64,000 bases of DNA from an uncultured Acetobacteraceae bacterium. Its GTDB lineage: Bacteria; Pseudomonadota; Alphaproteobacteria; Acetobacterales; Acetobacteraceae. The stretch spans positions 53,686-117,685 of the forward strand of contig CAIXDS010000201.1 of assembly GCA_903918195.1 (NCBI GenBank), read 5' to 3'. The position numbers and the translations under genes are program-made. Below, piece by piece: positions 40,137-49,781 of this stretch. Below the pieces are notes generated by a model, which searched no databases, was not told the DNA's origin, and was given only the letters and a program-made list of their open reading frames with translations. Every line of letters starts with the position of its first letter. Within the stretch, counting starts at the first letter, position 1.

Positions 40137-41171
40137 GTGCCAGTACGCTCCTGGCATGTCGGATTGCCCACCTGGGCGGAACGGGCCGCCCGGTGGTCGG
40201 CTCTGCTGCGCGACGGGCAGGACCCCGCCGCCGTGCAGGCCACCATGGCCGGGCTGAACGACGCCCTGTTCGCCCGCAGCATCGAAACCTGCGTGCAGGC
40301 CATGGCCGCGGATGGCTGGGGCGAGCCGCCGGTTCGCTTCACCGTGCTGCTGATGGGCTCCGGCGGCCGGCACGAGAGCTTTCTGCGGCCCGACCAGGAC
40401 AACGGCTTCATTCTCGACGACTACCCGGATGCGCAGCACGACCGGGTCGATCGCTGGTTCATCGAACTGGCCGACCGGTTCACCCGGGCGCTGGACGAGG
40501 CGGGAGTCCCGTTCTGTCGCGGCCATGTGATGGCCACCAATCCGGTGTGGCGGAAGTCGATCAGCCAATGGCGGGCGCAGTTCGCCGGCTGGGCGCACCG
40601 GCGCAGCCTGCAATCGGTCATGTGGGCCGATATCTTCCTCGATTTCCGCGCGCTCGGGCCGGCGGCCGGCATGGGCGACGATGTGCGCGCGGCGGTGCTG
40701 CAGGTCTGTGCCGAGCAGCCATTGTATCTCAAGCAATTGTCCTGGGAGCATGTCCGCCATGACGTGCCGCTCGGCCTGTTCGGCCAGTTGCTGGGCGAGC
40801 CCGGCGCCGGGCACCATGACGAGATCGACCTGAAGCTGCGGGCCACGCTGCCGCTGGTCGGGCTGATCCGCATGCTGGCGCTGCGCTCCGGCATCGCCGA
40901 GACCGGCACCATGGAGCGGCTGCGCGCCCTGATCGCGGCCGGCCGCATCAGCGACGCGTTCGGGGCGATCCTGGCCGAGGATTTCGCCATCCTGACGGGA
41001 ATGCGGGTGCGCCAGCAGATTGCGGATGTCGATGCGGGGCGCCCAGTCAGCAACCATCTGAAGCTGGCGGAGCTGACCGAGCGGGACCGCAAGCGGCTGG
41101 TCCGGCTGTTCCGGTCGGTCGATACGCTGCGGCGGGTGGCGGCGCAGGAATTTGGCGGGCGGCTGGGGTAA
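40137..41171 (+). CDS. DUF294-type putative nucleotidyltransferase
   Basis: A 344-aa protein starting at a GTG. GSGGRHESFLRPDQDNG (residues 74-90) is the nucleotidyltransferase motif of the DUF294/GlnD-like superfamily, with the two metal-binding acidic residues in DQD. The C-terminal half (about 200-335; LRATLPLVGLIRMLALRSGI, LRALIAAGRISDAFGAILAE) is the helical DUF294_C domain. It may uridylylate or adenylylate a protein in response to the adenylate state sensed by the adjacent CBS protein. It is 48 bases downstream of that gene. Confidence 0.88.
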   Translation: MPVRSWHVGLPTWAERAARWSALLRDGQDPAAVQATMAGLNDALFARSIETCVQAMAADGWGEPPVRFTVLLMGSGGRHESFLRPDQDNGFILDDYPDAQHDRVDRWFIELADRFTRALDEAGVPFCRGHVMATNPVWRKSISQWRAQFAGWAHRRSLQSVMWADIFLDFRALGPAAGMGDDVRAAVLQVCAEQPLYLKQLSWEHVRHDVPLGLFGQLLGEPGAGHHDEIDLKLRATLPLVGLIRMLALRSGIAETGTMERLRALIAAGRISDAFGAILAEDFAILTGMRVRQQIADVDAGRPVSNHLKLAELTERDRKRLVRLFRSVDTLRRVAAQEFGGRLG

Positions 41172-41232
41172 ACGAATGGGTTCTAGGGGCTCCGCCCTTA
41201 GCGGGTCCAGGGCAGAGCCCTGGCCTTCCTTT
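41172..41232. repeat. GC-rich intergenic palindromic repeat, copy 6
   Basis: Fills the whole gap between the convergent DUF294 and PH-domain genes. It contains ACGAATGGGTTCTAGGGGCT with CCGCCCTTAGC (imperfect first stem), then GGGTCCAGGGCAGAGCCCTG and GCCTTCCTTTTT. The final T-run after a strong stem makes this copy look like an intrinsic terminator for the plus-strand gene. Confidence 0.85.
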
Positions 41233-41691
41233 TTACCGAGCCGTAATGGCGCTACGCACCGTCAGCGGATCAGAAACCATGCTGATATTCTCGATCCCTT
41301 CGCCGGTCCCGTGCACGGCGATATCACCATAGCCCAGAACGCGACCGAGAATGGACTGGTGCACCTCGACGGATTCGACCTGGTCCAGGTTCATCTCCAC
41401 CGTGCGGCGGCTGAGGATACCGGACTTATAGATCGCGCGATGAGTGGTGACTGTGATCTCCGTGCCGTACCTATAGAACCAGGCGCTCAGGATCAGGATC
41501 GAACCGAACAACACCGTCACCAGCGCGACGATATCCAACGCCGATGCGATGAGGGGCTCCTGCAGCGCCACGATGTAGATGATCGCCCCGAGCCCCATGA
41601 CGAGCAAACCCGACAGATAGATCACCCAATGGATGTTCGCGCGCGCCGTGACATGCTCGCCGGGGAGAAGGACTCTGTCCACGTAACTCAT
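41233..41691 (-). CDS. PH-domain (bPH2/YdbS-like) membrane protein
   Basis: A 152-aa protein. The N-terminus has SYVDRVLLPGEHVTARANIH and two membrane helices (VIYLSGLLVMGLGAIIYIVA; LDIVALVTVLFGSILILSAW). The bacterial PH domain follows: EITVTTHRAIYKSGILSRRT, VEMNLDQVESVEVHQSILGR, LGYGDIAVHGTG and a final ENISMVSDPLTVRSAI. The function of the family is unknown, but it is membrane-associated. It is monocistronic. The 101-base region upstream holds no further gene. Confidence 0.9.
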   Translation of the reverse strand: MSYVDRVLLPGEHVTARANIHWVIYLSGLLVMGLGAIIYIVALQEPLIASALDIVALVTVLFGSILILSAWFYRYGTEITVTTHRAIYKSGILSRRTVEMNLDQVESVEVHQSILGRVLGYGDIAVHGTGEGIENISMVSDPLTVRSAITAR

Positions 41692-41792
41692 TTGCCCACG
41701 TCACTCATTTTCAGGTGCCCTCCTGGGTCACGCCCGCAACAATACAGCAAGGCTGCGCGATCCCCAACCCAGGCGAACCCCTCCGCGCGGAC

Positions 41793-42686
41793 CTACGTCG
41801 CCCCGGCCGCCACGACCGGCTCCAGATCGACCGCCACCTTCACCGTGTGCTCGCCGCCGCCGAGAATAACGCCGCGCACCGGGCTGATGTCGCCATAGTC
41901 GCGCCCCCAGGCCAACACGACATGTTCATCGCGCACCACCAGATCGTTGGTCGGGTCGAGGTCGATCCAGCCATGCTCGGGACCGAGCCAGGCGCCCACC
42001 CAGGCATGCGACTGGTCGGCCCCGCGCCGCGCCACCTGCCCCGGCGGCGGGCGGGTGCGCAGATAGCCGGACACGTAGCGCGCCGGCAGTCCCAGCGCCC
42101 GCAGCCCGGCGACCATGACATGGGTGAAGTCCTGGCAGACGCCGGCACGCTGCGCCAGCACCCGCGCAACCGGGGTGACGATGGTGGTCACATCGGTGCG
42201 GAAGGCGAAGTCGCGCCGGATGCGCGCGTTCAGGTCCAGCAACCCCGCCAGCACCGGCCGGCCGGGCGGGAAGCTGTGCCGCGCATACAGCCCGGCGGCG
42301 CGGTCGGCCGGAGCCAGCGGGCTGTCGAAGGTAAACTCGGCGGCCTGCCAGGAGACGCCGCGCGCGCCGGCGCGCAGCCCCGCCACCACCTGCTCCCAGG
42401 GCGGGGTGGCGGCGGCCGGTGGCGGGGGCGGAACATCGACGTCCACCTCGGCCTCCACCGTCACCTCGAAACTCTTGTGCGGCAGGTCGAGGAACATCAA
42501 GGTTGTGTGATTGCCGAAATGGTCCTCTGACCCGGTGACCCGCGAGGGCATGGGCGTGGCCCGCAGCGAGGCCGACCGCACGGCCTGCCAGGGCAGGACA
42601 CGCGGCGTCAGATGCAGCATGTGGCTCGCCAGGTCCACCGGCTTGGCATAGGCGTAGAGCGTCACATGGCGCACCCGGTATCTCAC
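41793..42686 (-). CDS. Transglutaminase-like cysteine protease-fold protein (COG1305 type)
   Basis: A 297-aa protein starting at a GTG that overlaps the stop of the upstream gene (GTGA). The N-terminal domain is VRYRVRHVTLYAYAKPVDLA, the bacterial transglutaminase-like N-terminal fold. The core has all three catalytic blocks: Cys in AGVCQDFTHVMVAGLRALG, His in DQSHAWVGAWLG, and Asp in WIDLDPTND. It is predicted to cleave or form amide bonds on a peptide. It is the last gene of the conserved three-gene cluster running from 48594. Confidence 0.93.
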   Translation of the reverse strand: MRYRVRHVTLYAYAKPVDLASHMLHLTPRVLPWQAVRSASLRATPMPSRVTGSEDHFGNHTTLMFLDLPHKSFEVTVEAEVDVDVPPPPPAAATPPWEQVVAGLRAGARGVSWQAAEFTFDSPLAPADRAAGLYARHSFPPGRPVLAGLLDLNARIRRDFAFRTDVTTIVTPVARVLAQRAGVCQDFTHVMVAGLRALGLPARYVSGYLRTRPPPGQVARRGADQSHAWVGAWLGPEHGWIDLDPTNDLVVRDEHVVLAWGRDYGDISPVRGVILGGGEHTVKVAVDLEPVVAAGAT

Positions 42687-45217
42687 GCGGCCCCCTTCAG
42701 CACCGGCGCCGCCTCGGCCGACCAGCCCAGCGTTTGCACCGCTGGAAGCAGGGCGAAATAGCGGCGGGAAATACGGTCGGAGAGTGCGGCGACGCCGTCG
42801 GCCATCGCCTCCAGCCGCACCGGCAGGGCGGCGGCGGCGGCCGACTGGTCGGGTGCGGCCAGCACCCAATCGACGATCATCTCCGCCTCCGCCAGCAGCC
42901 CGGCCGCGGTGCCGGCCAGCAACTCGCGCGCCCCGCCTTCGCTGCCCAACTCGTCCAGCAGCGTATGCATCTGCGCCAGCTGGAAGCCGAGGCCGCGCGG
43001 GTTGCCCTGGTCCGCCAGCACCAGATCGAGCACCGGCGCCGGCTGCAGCACGTCGAAATAGCGGCTGCGGTAGGTAATCGCCGAATCGCACAGCTCCAGC
43101 ACCAGGCGCAACCCGGCCTCGATGCGGGCTGGCGGCTGGTCGAGCGCGATCGCCACCTCACCGGCCACCGCCCAGGCACGCTCCAGGCGCCGGCCGAGAT
43201 CGAGGAACAGCCAGCCGCCACCGCGCACCATGTTCTCGGCCGCCACACCCGCGACCGCGGTGGCGAACCGGTTGATGCCGACCATGCCATGCGCCAGCCC
43301 GTCCAGGCTGCGCCCGGTGACGGCGGCATCCGCCCGCGCCGCCCGCAGGGTGCTGGTGAAGGTGGCGTACATCTCCCCGGTCAGCCGGTCGCGCACGCCC
43401 TCGGTCAGGCGTGCGACGTCGGCGAACATCCGCGCGACCTTGCCGCCCTCCTGCTTGCCGCCCTCCTGCACCATGCGCAGTAGCGCCTCGCCCAGGCCGG
43501 TCGGACCCCGGCCGGTGACCACCACGCCCTCGGCCGCCACCAGGCCGGCCTCGGCCAGGCAGGCGGCCAGCACGTGCAGCTCCATCAGCTCGTGCGGCAG
43601 CAGGGTGCTGAGGCGCACCAGGCGCTGCAGCGCTGCCCGGCCGAGCCGGGCCGCACGGTCGAGGCGTTCGACATAGCGCCCGAGCCAGAACAGGTTGTCG
43701 GCCAGCCGGCTCGGCAGGTCGCCGGCGGTGCGGCGCAGCTTCAGGGCGGGCACCGCCAGCGCCGGCGGGCCGACGAGGTTGCTGCTGTCCTCGCTGAGCA
43801 CCCAGACATCCTTGCACACCCCCACAGGCGGCGCCCGGCCGGTCAGCCACTCGGCCTCGTCGATGACCCGCGCGAGCCCGCCCGGCATGGCCCGCCACGC
43901 CCGCCCGTCATGCACCAGGAACATCCGCAGCACCACCGGCCGCGGGTTGAGCTGCTTGCCGTCCAGGCAGGGCGCCACCGAGGGCGGCATCAGCCGGCTG
44001 GCCGCCCACTCCCAGGGCCGCGCATCGATCCGCGCCATCAGCTCCGCCCGCGCCGCCGCCGGCAGCGCCTGCGGCGAAACCGGGGCCACCGTGCTGTCCG
44101 TCGCCGGCATCACCCGCCAGCCGGATGCATCGCGGAACAGCGCCGTGCGGGCCGCCTCGTCGCCCAGCCAGACCGTCGGCACGCCGGGCAACGCCAGCTC
44201 CTCGCCGAGCAGCCGGCGGCACAGCGCCGGCAGGAAGGCGGCCAGCGCCGGCGTCTCCGCCATGCCCGCGCCGGGATCGTTGGCGATCCGCACGCTGCCC
44301 TGGCGCAGCGCATCGATCAGCCCGGTCACCCCCAGCAGGCTGCCCGCCTCCAGCTCCAGCGGGTCGATCATCCGTCCGTCAAGCCGGCGCAGCAGCACAT
44401 CGACCTGCTGCAGCCCCTTCAGCGTCTTGAGGAACACCGCCCCGCCGCGCACCGTCAGGTCGCCGCCCTCGACCAGAGCGCACGACAATTCGCGGGCCAG
44501 GAACATATGCTCGAACCATTGCGGCGACGAGGTGCCCGGGGTGAGCAGTGCCACGGTGGGGTTCGGCCGACCGCTGGGATCGAGCCGGCGCAGCGAATCC
44601 TGCCAGATGTCGAAGAACGGTCGCAGCTGGCGCATCTGCACCGGCCGGAACGCCTCCGGCAGCACCCGCGACAGCAGGCGCCGGTTCTCGCGCGCATAGC
44701 CCGCCCCGCCGGCGGCCGTCGTGCGGTCGGCCAGCACCCGCCAGGCACCGTCCGGCCCGCGGATCAGGTCGGCCGCGTAGCTGTGCAGCAGCGGCGGGTG
44801 CAGGGCGAACCGGCACGGACGCAGGAAGCCGGGGTTGGCGAACACCAGGGCCGGCGGCAGTTCGCCCTCGCGGGCCACATCCTGCGGGCCGTAGATGTCG
44901 GCCAGCAACCGGCTGAGCAGGTGGGCGCGCTGTGCCAGGCCGGCTTCCAGCGTGGCGAACTCGCCGGCCGGCAGCGGCAGCGGCACCGGATCGCAGCTCC
45001 AGGGACGGCCGGCGGAGCCCGGCAGAACGCTGGCGATGCCCTCCTCCACGAAGGCCCGGTCGAGCCGGCGGCCACGCTCGGCCAAGCCGCCCTCGCCGAG
45101 CCCGGTGAACGCCGCCAGCAGCTCACGCCAATGCGGCCGCAGCCGGCCGTTGCCCTCGACCATCTCGTCCAGGCCCGGCAAGCCTGGGCTGGGTGTGTTC
45201 GGGCTGGACGCGCTCAC
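42683..45217 (-). CDS. Circularly permuted ATP-grasp / alpha-E domain fusion (COG2308-COG2307)
   Basis: An 844-aa protein. Residues about 30-480 are the type-2 circularly permuted ATP-grasp (LLADIYGPQDVAREGELPPA, GYARENRRLLSRVLPEAFRP, VALLTPGTSSPQWFEHMFLA, VFLKTLKGLQQVDVLLRRLD). Residues from about 500 are the all-helical alpha-E domain (DLPSRLADNLFWLGRYVERL). In many bacteria these are two adjacent genes; here they are fused. The family is predicted to ligate amino acids to a peptide or metabolite. It overlaps the transglutaminase gene by four bases. Confidence 0.94.
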   Translation of the reverse strand: MSASSPNTPSPGLPGLDEMVEGNGRLRPHWRELLAAFTGLGEGGLAERGRRLDRAFVEEGIASVLPGSAGRPWSCDPVPLPLPAGEFATLEAGLAQRAHLLSRLLADIYGPQDVAREGELPPALVFANPGFLRPCRFALHPPLLHSYAADLIRGPDGAWRVLADRTTAAGGAGYARENRRLLSRVLPEAFRPVQMRQLRPFFDIWQDSLRRLDPSGRPNPTVALLTPGTSSPQWFEHMFLARELSCALVEGGDLTVRGGAVFLKTLKGLQQVDVLLRRLDGRMIDPLELEAGSLLGVTGLIDALRQGSVRIANDPGAGMAETPALAAFLPALCRRLLGEELALPGVPTVWLGDEAARTALFRDASGWRVMPATDSTVAPVSPQALPAAARAELMARIDARPWEWAASRLMPPSVAPCLDGKQLNPRPVVLRMFLVHDGRAWRAMPGGLARVIDEAEWLTGRAPPVGVCKDVWVLSEDSSNLVGPPALAVPALKLRRTAGDLPSRLADNLFWLGRYVERLDRAARLGRAALQRLVRLSTLLPHELMELHVLAACLAEAGLVAAEGVVVTGRGPTGLGEALLRMVQEGGKQEGGKVARMFADVARLTEGVRDRLTGEMYATFTSTLRAARADAAVTGRSLDGLAHGMVGINRFATAVAGVAAENMVRGGGWLFLDLGRRLERAWAVAGEVAIALDQPPARIEAGLRLVLELCDSAITYRSRYFDVLQPAPVLDLVLADQGNPRGLGFQLAQMHTLLDELGSEGGARELLAGTAAGLLAEAEMIVDWVLAAPDQSAAAAALPVRLEAMADGVAALSDRISRRYFALLPAVQTLGWSAEAAPVLKGAA

Positions 45218-45300
45218 GCCGTCACCCTCCTCGATGACACGGAAATGGCAGCGTCGTTACGTGGCGATGGCTGCAATCGGCATTTCCCCATGCAATCGTC

Positions 45301-48300
45301 TCAGGCGAAACGGCGCAAATCCAGGGTGCGCGGATGTTCGAGGCCAACGACCGAGCGCGGCTCCGGCATCTCGCCCGGCGTGTGGCCGATCGCGAAGAAG
45401 CGGGAGCGCCGCCGGGCCTCGGCCTCGTTGGCGTTGACCGGGAAGGTGTCGTAGTTGCGCCCGCCCGGATGGGCCACGTGGTGCGTCACGCCGCCCAGGC
45501 TGCGGCCGCTCCAGCGGTCGTGCACATCGAACACCAGCGGCGCCTGCGCCGGGATGGTCGGATGCAGCGCATTCGGCGGCTGCCAGGCCTTGAACCGGAC
45601 CCCTGCCACGTATTCCCCCACCGTTTCCGTCGGACTGAGCGGCACCGCCACCCCGTTGCAGGCGAGAACATACCGCTCCGGGGTCCATCCCGTCACGCGT
45701 GCCTGCACCCGCTCGGCCGAAGAATCGACGTAGCGCGCGGTGCCGCCGGGGGCGGCATCCTCGCCCAGCACGTGCCAGGGCTCCAGCGCGTGCCGCACCT
45801 CCAGCTGCATATCGCCCAGCGTCACGACGCCGATCTGCGGGAAGCGGAATTCCACATGCGGGTCAAACCAGGCGGGATCGAGCGGGAAGCCGAGCGTGCC
45901 CAAATCCTCCAGCACTTCGCGGAAATCCTGCAGGCAGTACTGCGGCAGCAGGAAGTCGTCATGCAGCCTTGTGCCCCAGCGCACCAAGCGGCGCTCGTAC
46001 GGATGTTGCCAGAACGCTGCCACCGCCGAGCGCATCAGCAGCATCTGGGCGGCCGACATGCGGGCATGCGGCGGCATCTCGAAGGCACGGAACTCCACCA
46101 GCCCCCGCCGGCCGCCGGGTCCGTTCGGGTCGTACATCTTGTCGATGCAGAACTCGGTGCGATGGGTGTTGCCGGTCATGTCAGCCAGGATGTTGCGGAA
46201 CAGCCGGTCGGTCAGCCAGGGCGGCGTGGCGCGGAACGGCGAGATCTGGGCGAAAGCAATCTCCAGCTCGTTGAGGGAGTCGTCGCGCGCCTCGTCCACC
46301 CGCGGATGCTGGCTGGTCGGGCCGATGAACAGCCCGCTGAACAGGAAGGACAGGCTGGGGTGGTTGTGCCAGAAGCCAAGCAGGCTTTTCAGTAGGTCCG
46401 GCCGGCGCAGGAACGGGCTTTCCTCCACCGTCGCCCCGCCCATCACCACATGGTTGCCGCCGCCGGTGCCGACATGGCGGCCGTCGATCATGAACTTTTC
46501 CGCCGCCAGACCGACCTGGCGGGCTTCCTCATAAAGCTGCACGGTGCGCTCGACATGCTCGGCCCAGGAGCGGGCCGGATGCACGTTCACCTCGATCACG
46601 CCCGGGTCCGGTGTCACCGAGAAATCCAGCAGCCGCGGGTCGGACGGCGGCGTGTAGCCTTCCAGCACCACCGGGCGCCCGAGTTCCGCAGCCGTCGCCT
46701 CGACGGCGGCGACCAGATCGAGCCAGTCCTCGGCCTGGACCAGCGGCGGCAGGAACACGTGCAGCACCCCGCCGCGCGGCTCCACGGACAGCGCCGTGCG
46801 CACCACGCCCGGCTCCGGACGGCCCGGCACCGGTGGGGCCTGCTCCACCGGGTCGAACGGCACCGCGCCAGCCACGGCGCGGCGCGCCCGCAGGATCGCC
46901 TGTTCGGGCAGCCTCCGTGTGGGGGCAAAGGGATCGGCCTCGAACGGCAGCTCGATGCTGTTCGGATCGGCCCAGGGCAGGCTGTCCAGCGGCAGGCGGT
47001 AGCCGATCGGGCTGTCGCCGGGGACCAGGAACAGCGTGTCGGCACGCAGGAACCAGCGCCCGGTCTGCCAGCGGGTGCCGTCCAGGGAGCGGCGCAGCGG
47101 CAGCACGCTGCCGACCGGCGAGGCCAGGCCCTGGCCGAACACCTGCGCCATGCGCGCCCGCTCCAGCGCGTCGCGCAGCCGGCTGTCCTCGGCCACCACG
47201 TTGGCCGGCAGGCGGTTTTCCTTCCATAGATAGTACTGCACGTCCTCGTGCGCCGGCATCACCGTGGTCGGATCGATCTGCAGCCGCTCGGCCAGCAGCG
47301 TGGCGAAACGGGCCGCATCGGCGGCGGTGGCGGTGTCGCGGTCGCGCTCGGGATCGGCCAGCAGGGCGGGGTCCAGCCAGACCTTCTCGCCATCCGCCCG
47401 CCAATGCGCCGACAAGGCCCAGCGCGGCAATTGCTCGCCGGGATACTGCTTGCCCTGGCCGTAATGCAGAGCCGCCCCCGGCGACCATAATTGCACCAGC
47501 CGGCGCAGCAGCCGGCTCGCATGGCGCCGCTTGGTCGGCCCCAGCGCGGCGGTGTTCCATTCCGGCGCTTCCTGGTCGGTGGCCGACACGAAAGTCGGCT
47601 CGCCGCCGAAGGTCAGGCGCACGTCGCCGGCGGCGAGCGCCCGGTCCACCCGCGCGCCGGCCGCCAGGATGTCCTGCCATTGCCGGTCGTTATACGGCTT
47701 GGTCACCCGCGGCGTCTCGCGGATGCGGCTGATCGACATGGCGAAGTCGAATTCGACCTCGCAGGTCTCGGTCACGCCGGTCACCGGCGCCGCCGATTGC
47801 GGGTCGGGGCTGGCCGCCAGCGGGATATGGCCCTCGCCGGCCAACAGCCCGGAGGTCGGGTCCAGCCCGATCCAGCCGGCCCCGGGCAGGTACACCTCGG
47901 TCCAGGCGTGCAGGTCGGTGAAATCGGCGGTCGGTCCTTCCGGTCCCTCCAGCGGCTTGACGTCGCCGACCAGCTGAATCAGGTAGCCGGATACGAAGCG
48001 CGCCGCAAAGCCCAGGTGGCGCAACAACTGCACCAGCAGCCAAGCTGAATCCCGGCAGCTCCCCTTGCCCGCCGTCAGCGTCTGTTCGGGCGTCCAGACC
48101 CCCGGCTCCAGGCGTACGATGTAGGAAATCCGTTCCTGGATGACGCGGTTGAGCGCCACCAGCTTGTCCACCATCCGCTGCTCCGTGCGCGGCACTTCGG
48201 CGACCAGGGCGGCGAGCAGCTCGCCCGGCGGGTCGGTGCGGCGGAACGGCGCCAGCTCGTTGTCGAGGATGTGGTCGTAGGCGAACGGCCAGTTTTCCGC

Positions 48301-48594
48301 CTCGGGCTCCAGAAAGAAGTCGAACGGGTTGACCGTCGCCAGATCGGCAACCAGGTCCACGGTCACCTCGAAATGGGTGATCTTTTCGGGAAACACCACG
48401 CGGGCGAGGAAATTGCCCTGCGGGTCCTGCTGCCAGTTCAGAAAATGCGGCTTCGGCGCGATCGCCAGCGCATAGGACAGGATCGACGTCCGCGCATGCG
48501 GCGCCGGCCGCAGCCGGATGGTCTGCGGTCCGGCCAGGACGGCCCTGTCGTAGCGGTAGGCCGTGCGATGCGTCAGCGCAACATGGATCGACAT
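45301..48594 (-). CDS. Transglutaminase-like plus DUF2126 protein
   Basis: A 1097-aa protein starting MSIHVALTHRTAYRYDRAVL behind GGAGAG. The first 290 residues are a transglutaminase-like module with Cys in GKGSCRDSAWLLVQLLRHLG, His in LHAWTEVYLPGAG and Asp in GLDPTSG. The rest is the long DUF2126 region (VRLTFGGEPTFVSATDQEAP, HYGQGKQYPGEQLPRWALSA, MIDGRHVGTGGGNHVVMGGA, RRGLVEFRAFEMPPHARMSA), which resembles amidoligase and glutamine-synthetase-like enzymes in its predicted role. It is the first gene of the cluster. The next gene starts 83 bases downstream. Confidence 0.93.
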   Translation of the reverse strand: MSIHVALTHRTAYRYDRAVLAGPQTIRLRPAPHARTSILSYALAIAPKPHFLNWQQDPQGNFLARVVFPEKITHFEVTVDLVADLATVNPFDFFLEPEAENWPFAYDHILDNELAPFRRTDPPGELLAALVAEVPRTEQRMVDKLVALNRVIQERISYIVRLEPGVWTPEQTLTAGKGSCRDSAWLLVQLLRHLGFAARFVSGYLIQLVGDVKPLEGPEGPTADFTDLHAWTEVYLPGAGWIGLDPTSGLLAGEGHIPLAASPDPQSAAPVTGVTETCEVEFDFAMSISRIRETPRVTKPYNDRQWQDILAAGARVDRALAAGDVRLTFGGEPTFVSATDQEAPEWNTAALGPTKRRHASRLLRRLVQLWSPGAALHYGQGKQYPGEQLPRWALSAHWRADGEKVWLDPALLADPERDRDTATAADAARFATLLAERLQIDPTTVMPAHEDVQYYLWKENRLPANVVAEDSRLRDALERARMAQVFGQGLASPVGSVLPLRRSLDGTRWQTGRWFLRADTLFLVPGDSPIGYRLPLDSLPWADPNSIELPFEADPFAPTRRLPEQAILRARRAVAGAVPFDPVEQAPPVPGRPEPGVVRTALSVEPRGGVLHVFLPPLVQAEDWLDLVAAVEATAAELGRPVVLEGYTPPSDPRLLDFSVTPDPGVIEVNVHPARSWAEHVERTVQLYEEARQVGLAAEKFMIDGRHVGTGGGNHVVMGGATVEESPFLRRPDLLKSLLGFWHNHPSLSFLFSGLFIGPTSQHPRVDEARDDSLNELEIAFAQISPFRATPPWLTDRLFRNILADMTGNTHRTEFCIDKMYDPNGPGGRRGLVEFRAFEMPPHARMSAAQMLLMRSAVAAFWQHPYERRLVRWGTRLHDDFLLPQYCLQDFREVLEDLGTLGFPLDPAWFDPHVEFRFPQIGVVTLGDMQLEVRHALEPWHVLGEDAAPGGTARYVDSSAERVQARVTGWTPERYVLACNGVAVPLSPTETVGEYVAGVRFKAWQPPNALHPTIPAQAPLVFDVHDRWSGRSLGGVTHHVAHPGGRNYDTFPVNANEAEARRRSRFFAIGHTPGEMPEPRSVVGLEHPRTLDLRRFA

Positions 48595-48635
48595 GACTCT
48601 CCTGTCGGCATTACCGAGCGATGATCTCTCTGCCC

Positions 48636-49751
48636 CTATATGACAGCGAACCGCCCCGGGTTCACCATCGGAAGCGCCGCCGCGGCCGGTCCGGGATCGC
48701 GACCGGCCACCAGATCCGCCACCAGCCGCCCCGCCGCCGGGGAAGTCTGGATGCCGTAGCCACCCTGCCCGACGCTCCACAGGAACCCCTCGGCCGCGCG
48801 GTCCCAGCCGATCGCCAGGCTGCGGTCCGGGGTGAAGGTGCGCAGGCCGGCCCAGGACCGCTCGACCCGGCGCACCGGGATGTCCAGCGCCTGCTGCATG
48901 CGGTCGATGGCGATCGCCACGTCGAGTTCGTCGGGCTGCACGTCGTGCGGCTGCATGTCGGTCTCGTCGCACGGGGTGACCATCAGCCGCGTGCGCGCCT
49001 CGGTGCGCACATACCAGGTGTGGGCGACGTCGTGCACCAGCGGCCAGGCGCTCACATCCCACGGGGCCGGGTCGATAATAACGCCGGTGCGGCGTTTCGG
49101 CTGCAGGCCCAACGGGGTGACACCGGCCTGCACCGCCACCTCGTCGCCCCAGGCGCCGGCGGCGTTCACCACCACCGGCGCGCGGAACACGGCGCCGCCC
49201 GTCACCTCCACCTCCCCCACGCCGCCGCGACGCTCGATGCGCCCGGCGCGGCTGCGCAGCGCAAGAACGCCTCCCCTGCGGCGCAGCAGGCGCAGGAACC
49301 CCTGGTGCAGCGCCGCCACGTCCACGTCGAACGCGTCGTCCTCAACCGCCGCGGCGACGGCGTAACCGGGCCGCAGCGCCGGCACCATCGCCCGCGCCTG
49401 GGCCACCGAGACCTCGCGCAGGCCAATGCCCTCGGCAAGCAGCCCACGCATGGCCGCAACCTGCTCGACGGACGCGAGGAAGCACATCGGCCGCTGCGAC
49501 ATCAGCGGGGTTTCAGTGAACCCCTCGGGCGGTGCCTCGAAGAAAAGTCGTGACAGGCCGGTCAGCACCCGCACGTCGGCGGGGCCGTAGTTCAGGATCC
49601 ACATGGCGGCGGACCGGCCGGTGGTGTGATAGCCCGGCTGGTCCTCGGCTTCCAACAAGGCGACGCGGTGGTCGGCGGCAATCTGCGCGGCGGCGGTCGC
49701 TCCGGCGATGCCGGCGCCGATGACGATCACGTCAGTGGTGTGCGTGTCCAT
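48636..49751 (-). CDS. FAD-dependent amino-acid/glycine oxidase-type oxidoreductase
   Basis: A 371-aa DAO-family flavoprotein. The start is MDTHTTDVIVIGAGIAGATA, with the GxGxxG dinucleotide motif at about residues 12-17. RVALLEAEDQPGYHTTGRSA, GVGEVEVTGGAVFRAPVVVN with AAGAWGDEV, and GYGIQTSPAAGRLVADLVAG are the FAD contacts. It would oxidise a secondary amine or D-amino acid. It lies upstream of, and on the same strand as, the transglutaminase cluster, 41 bases away, so it could be co-transcribed. The gene begins just outside a very large palindrome. Confidence 0.92.
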   Translation of the reverse strand: MDTHTTDVIVIGAGIAGATAAAQIAADHRVALLEAEDQPGYHTTGRSAAMWILNYGPADVRVLTGLSRLFFEAPPEGFTETPLMSQRPMCFLASVEQVAAMRGLLAEGIGLREVSVAQARAMVPALRPGYAVAAAVEDDAFDVDVAALHQGFLRLLRRRGGVLALRSRAGRIERRGGVGEVEVTGGAVFRAPVVVNAAGAWGDEVAVQAGVTPLGLQPKRRTGVIIDPAPWDVSAWPLVHDVAHTWYVRTEARTRLMVTPCDETDMQPHDVQPDELDVAIAIDRMQQALDIPVRRVERSWAGLRTFTPDRSLAIGWDRAAEGFLWSVGQGGYGIQTSPAAGRLVADLVAGRDPGPAAAALPMVNPGRFAVI

Positions 49752-49781
49752 GACCGGAGAATGGTTTCCTGGGGCTTGCGG

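Noticed and set aside
43574..45454. A long plus-strand open frame of about 626 codons
   Set aside because: It is antisense to the ATP-grasp/alpha-E gene and has no recognisable domain.
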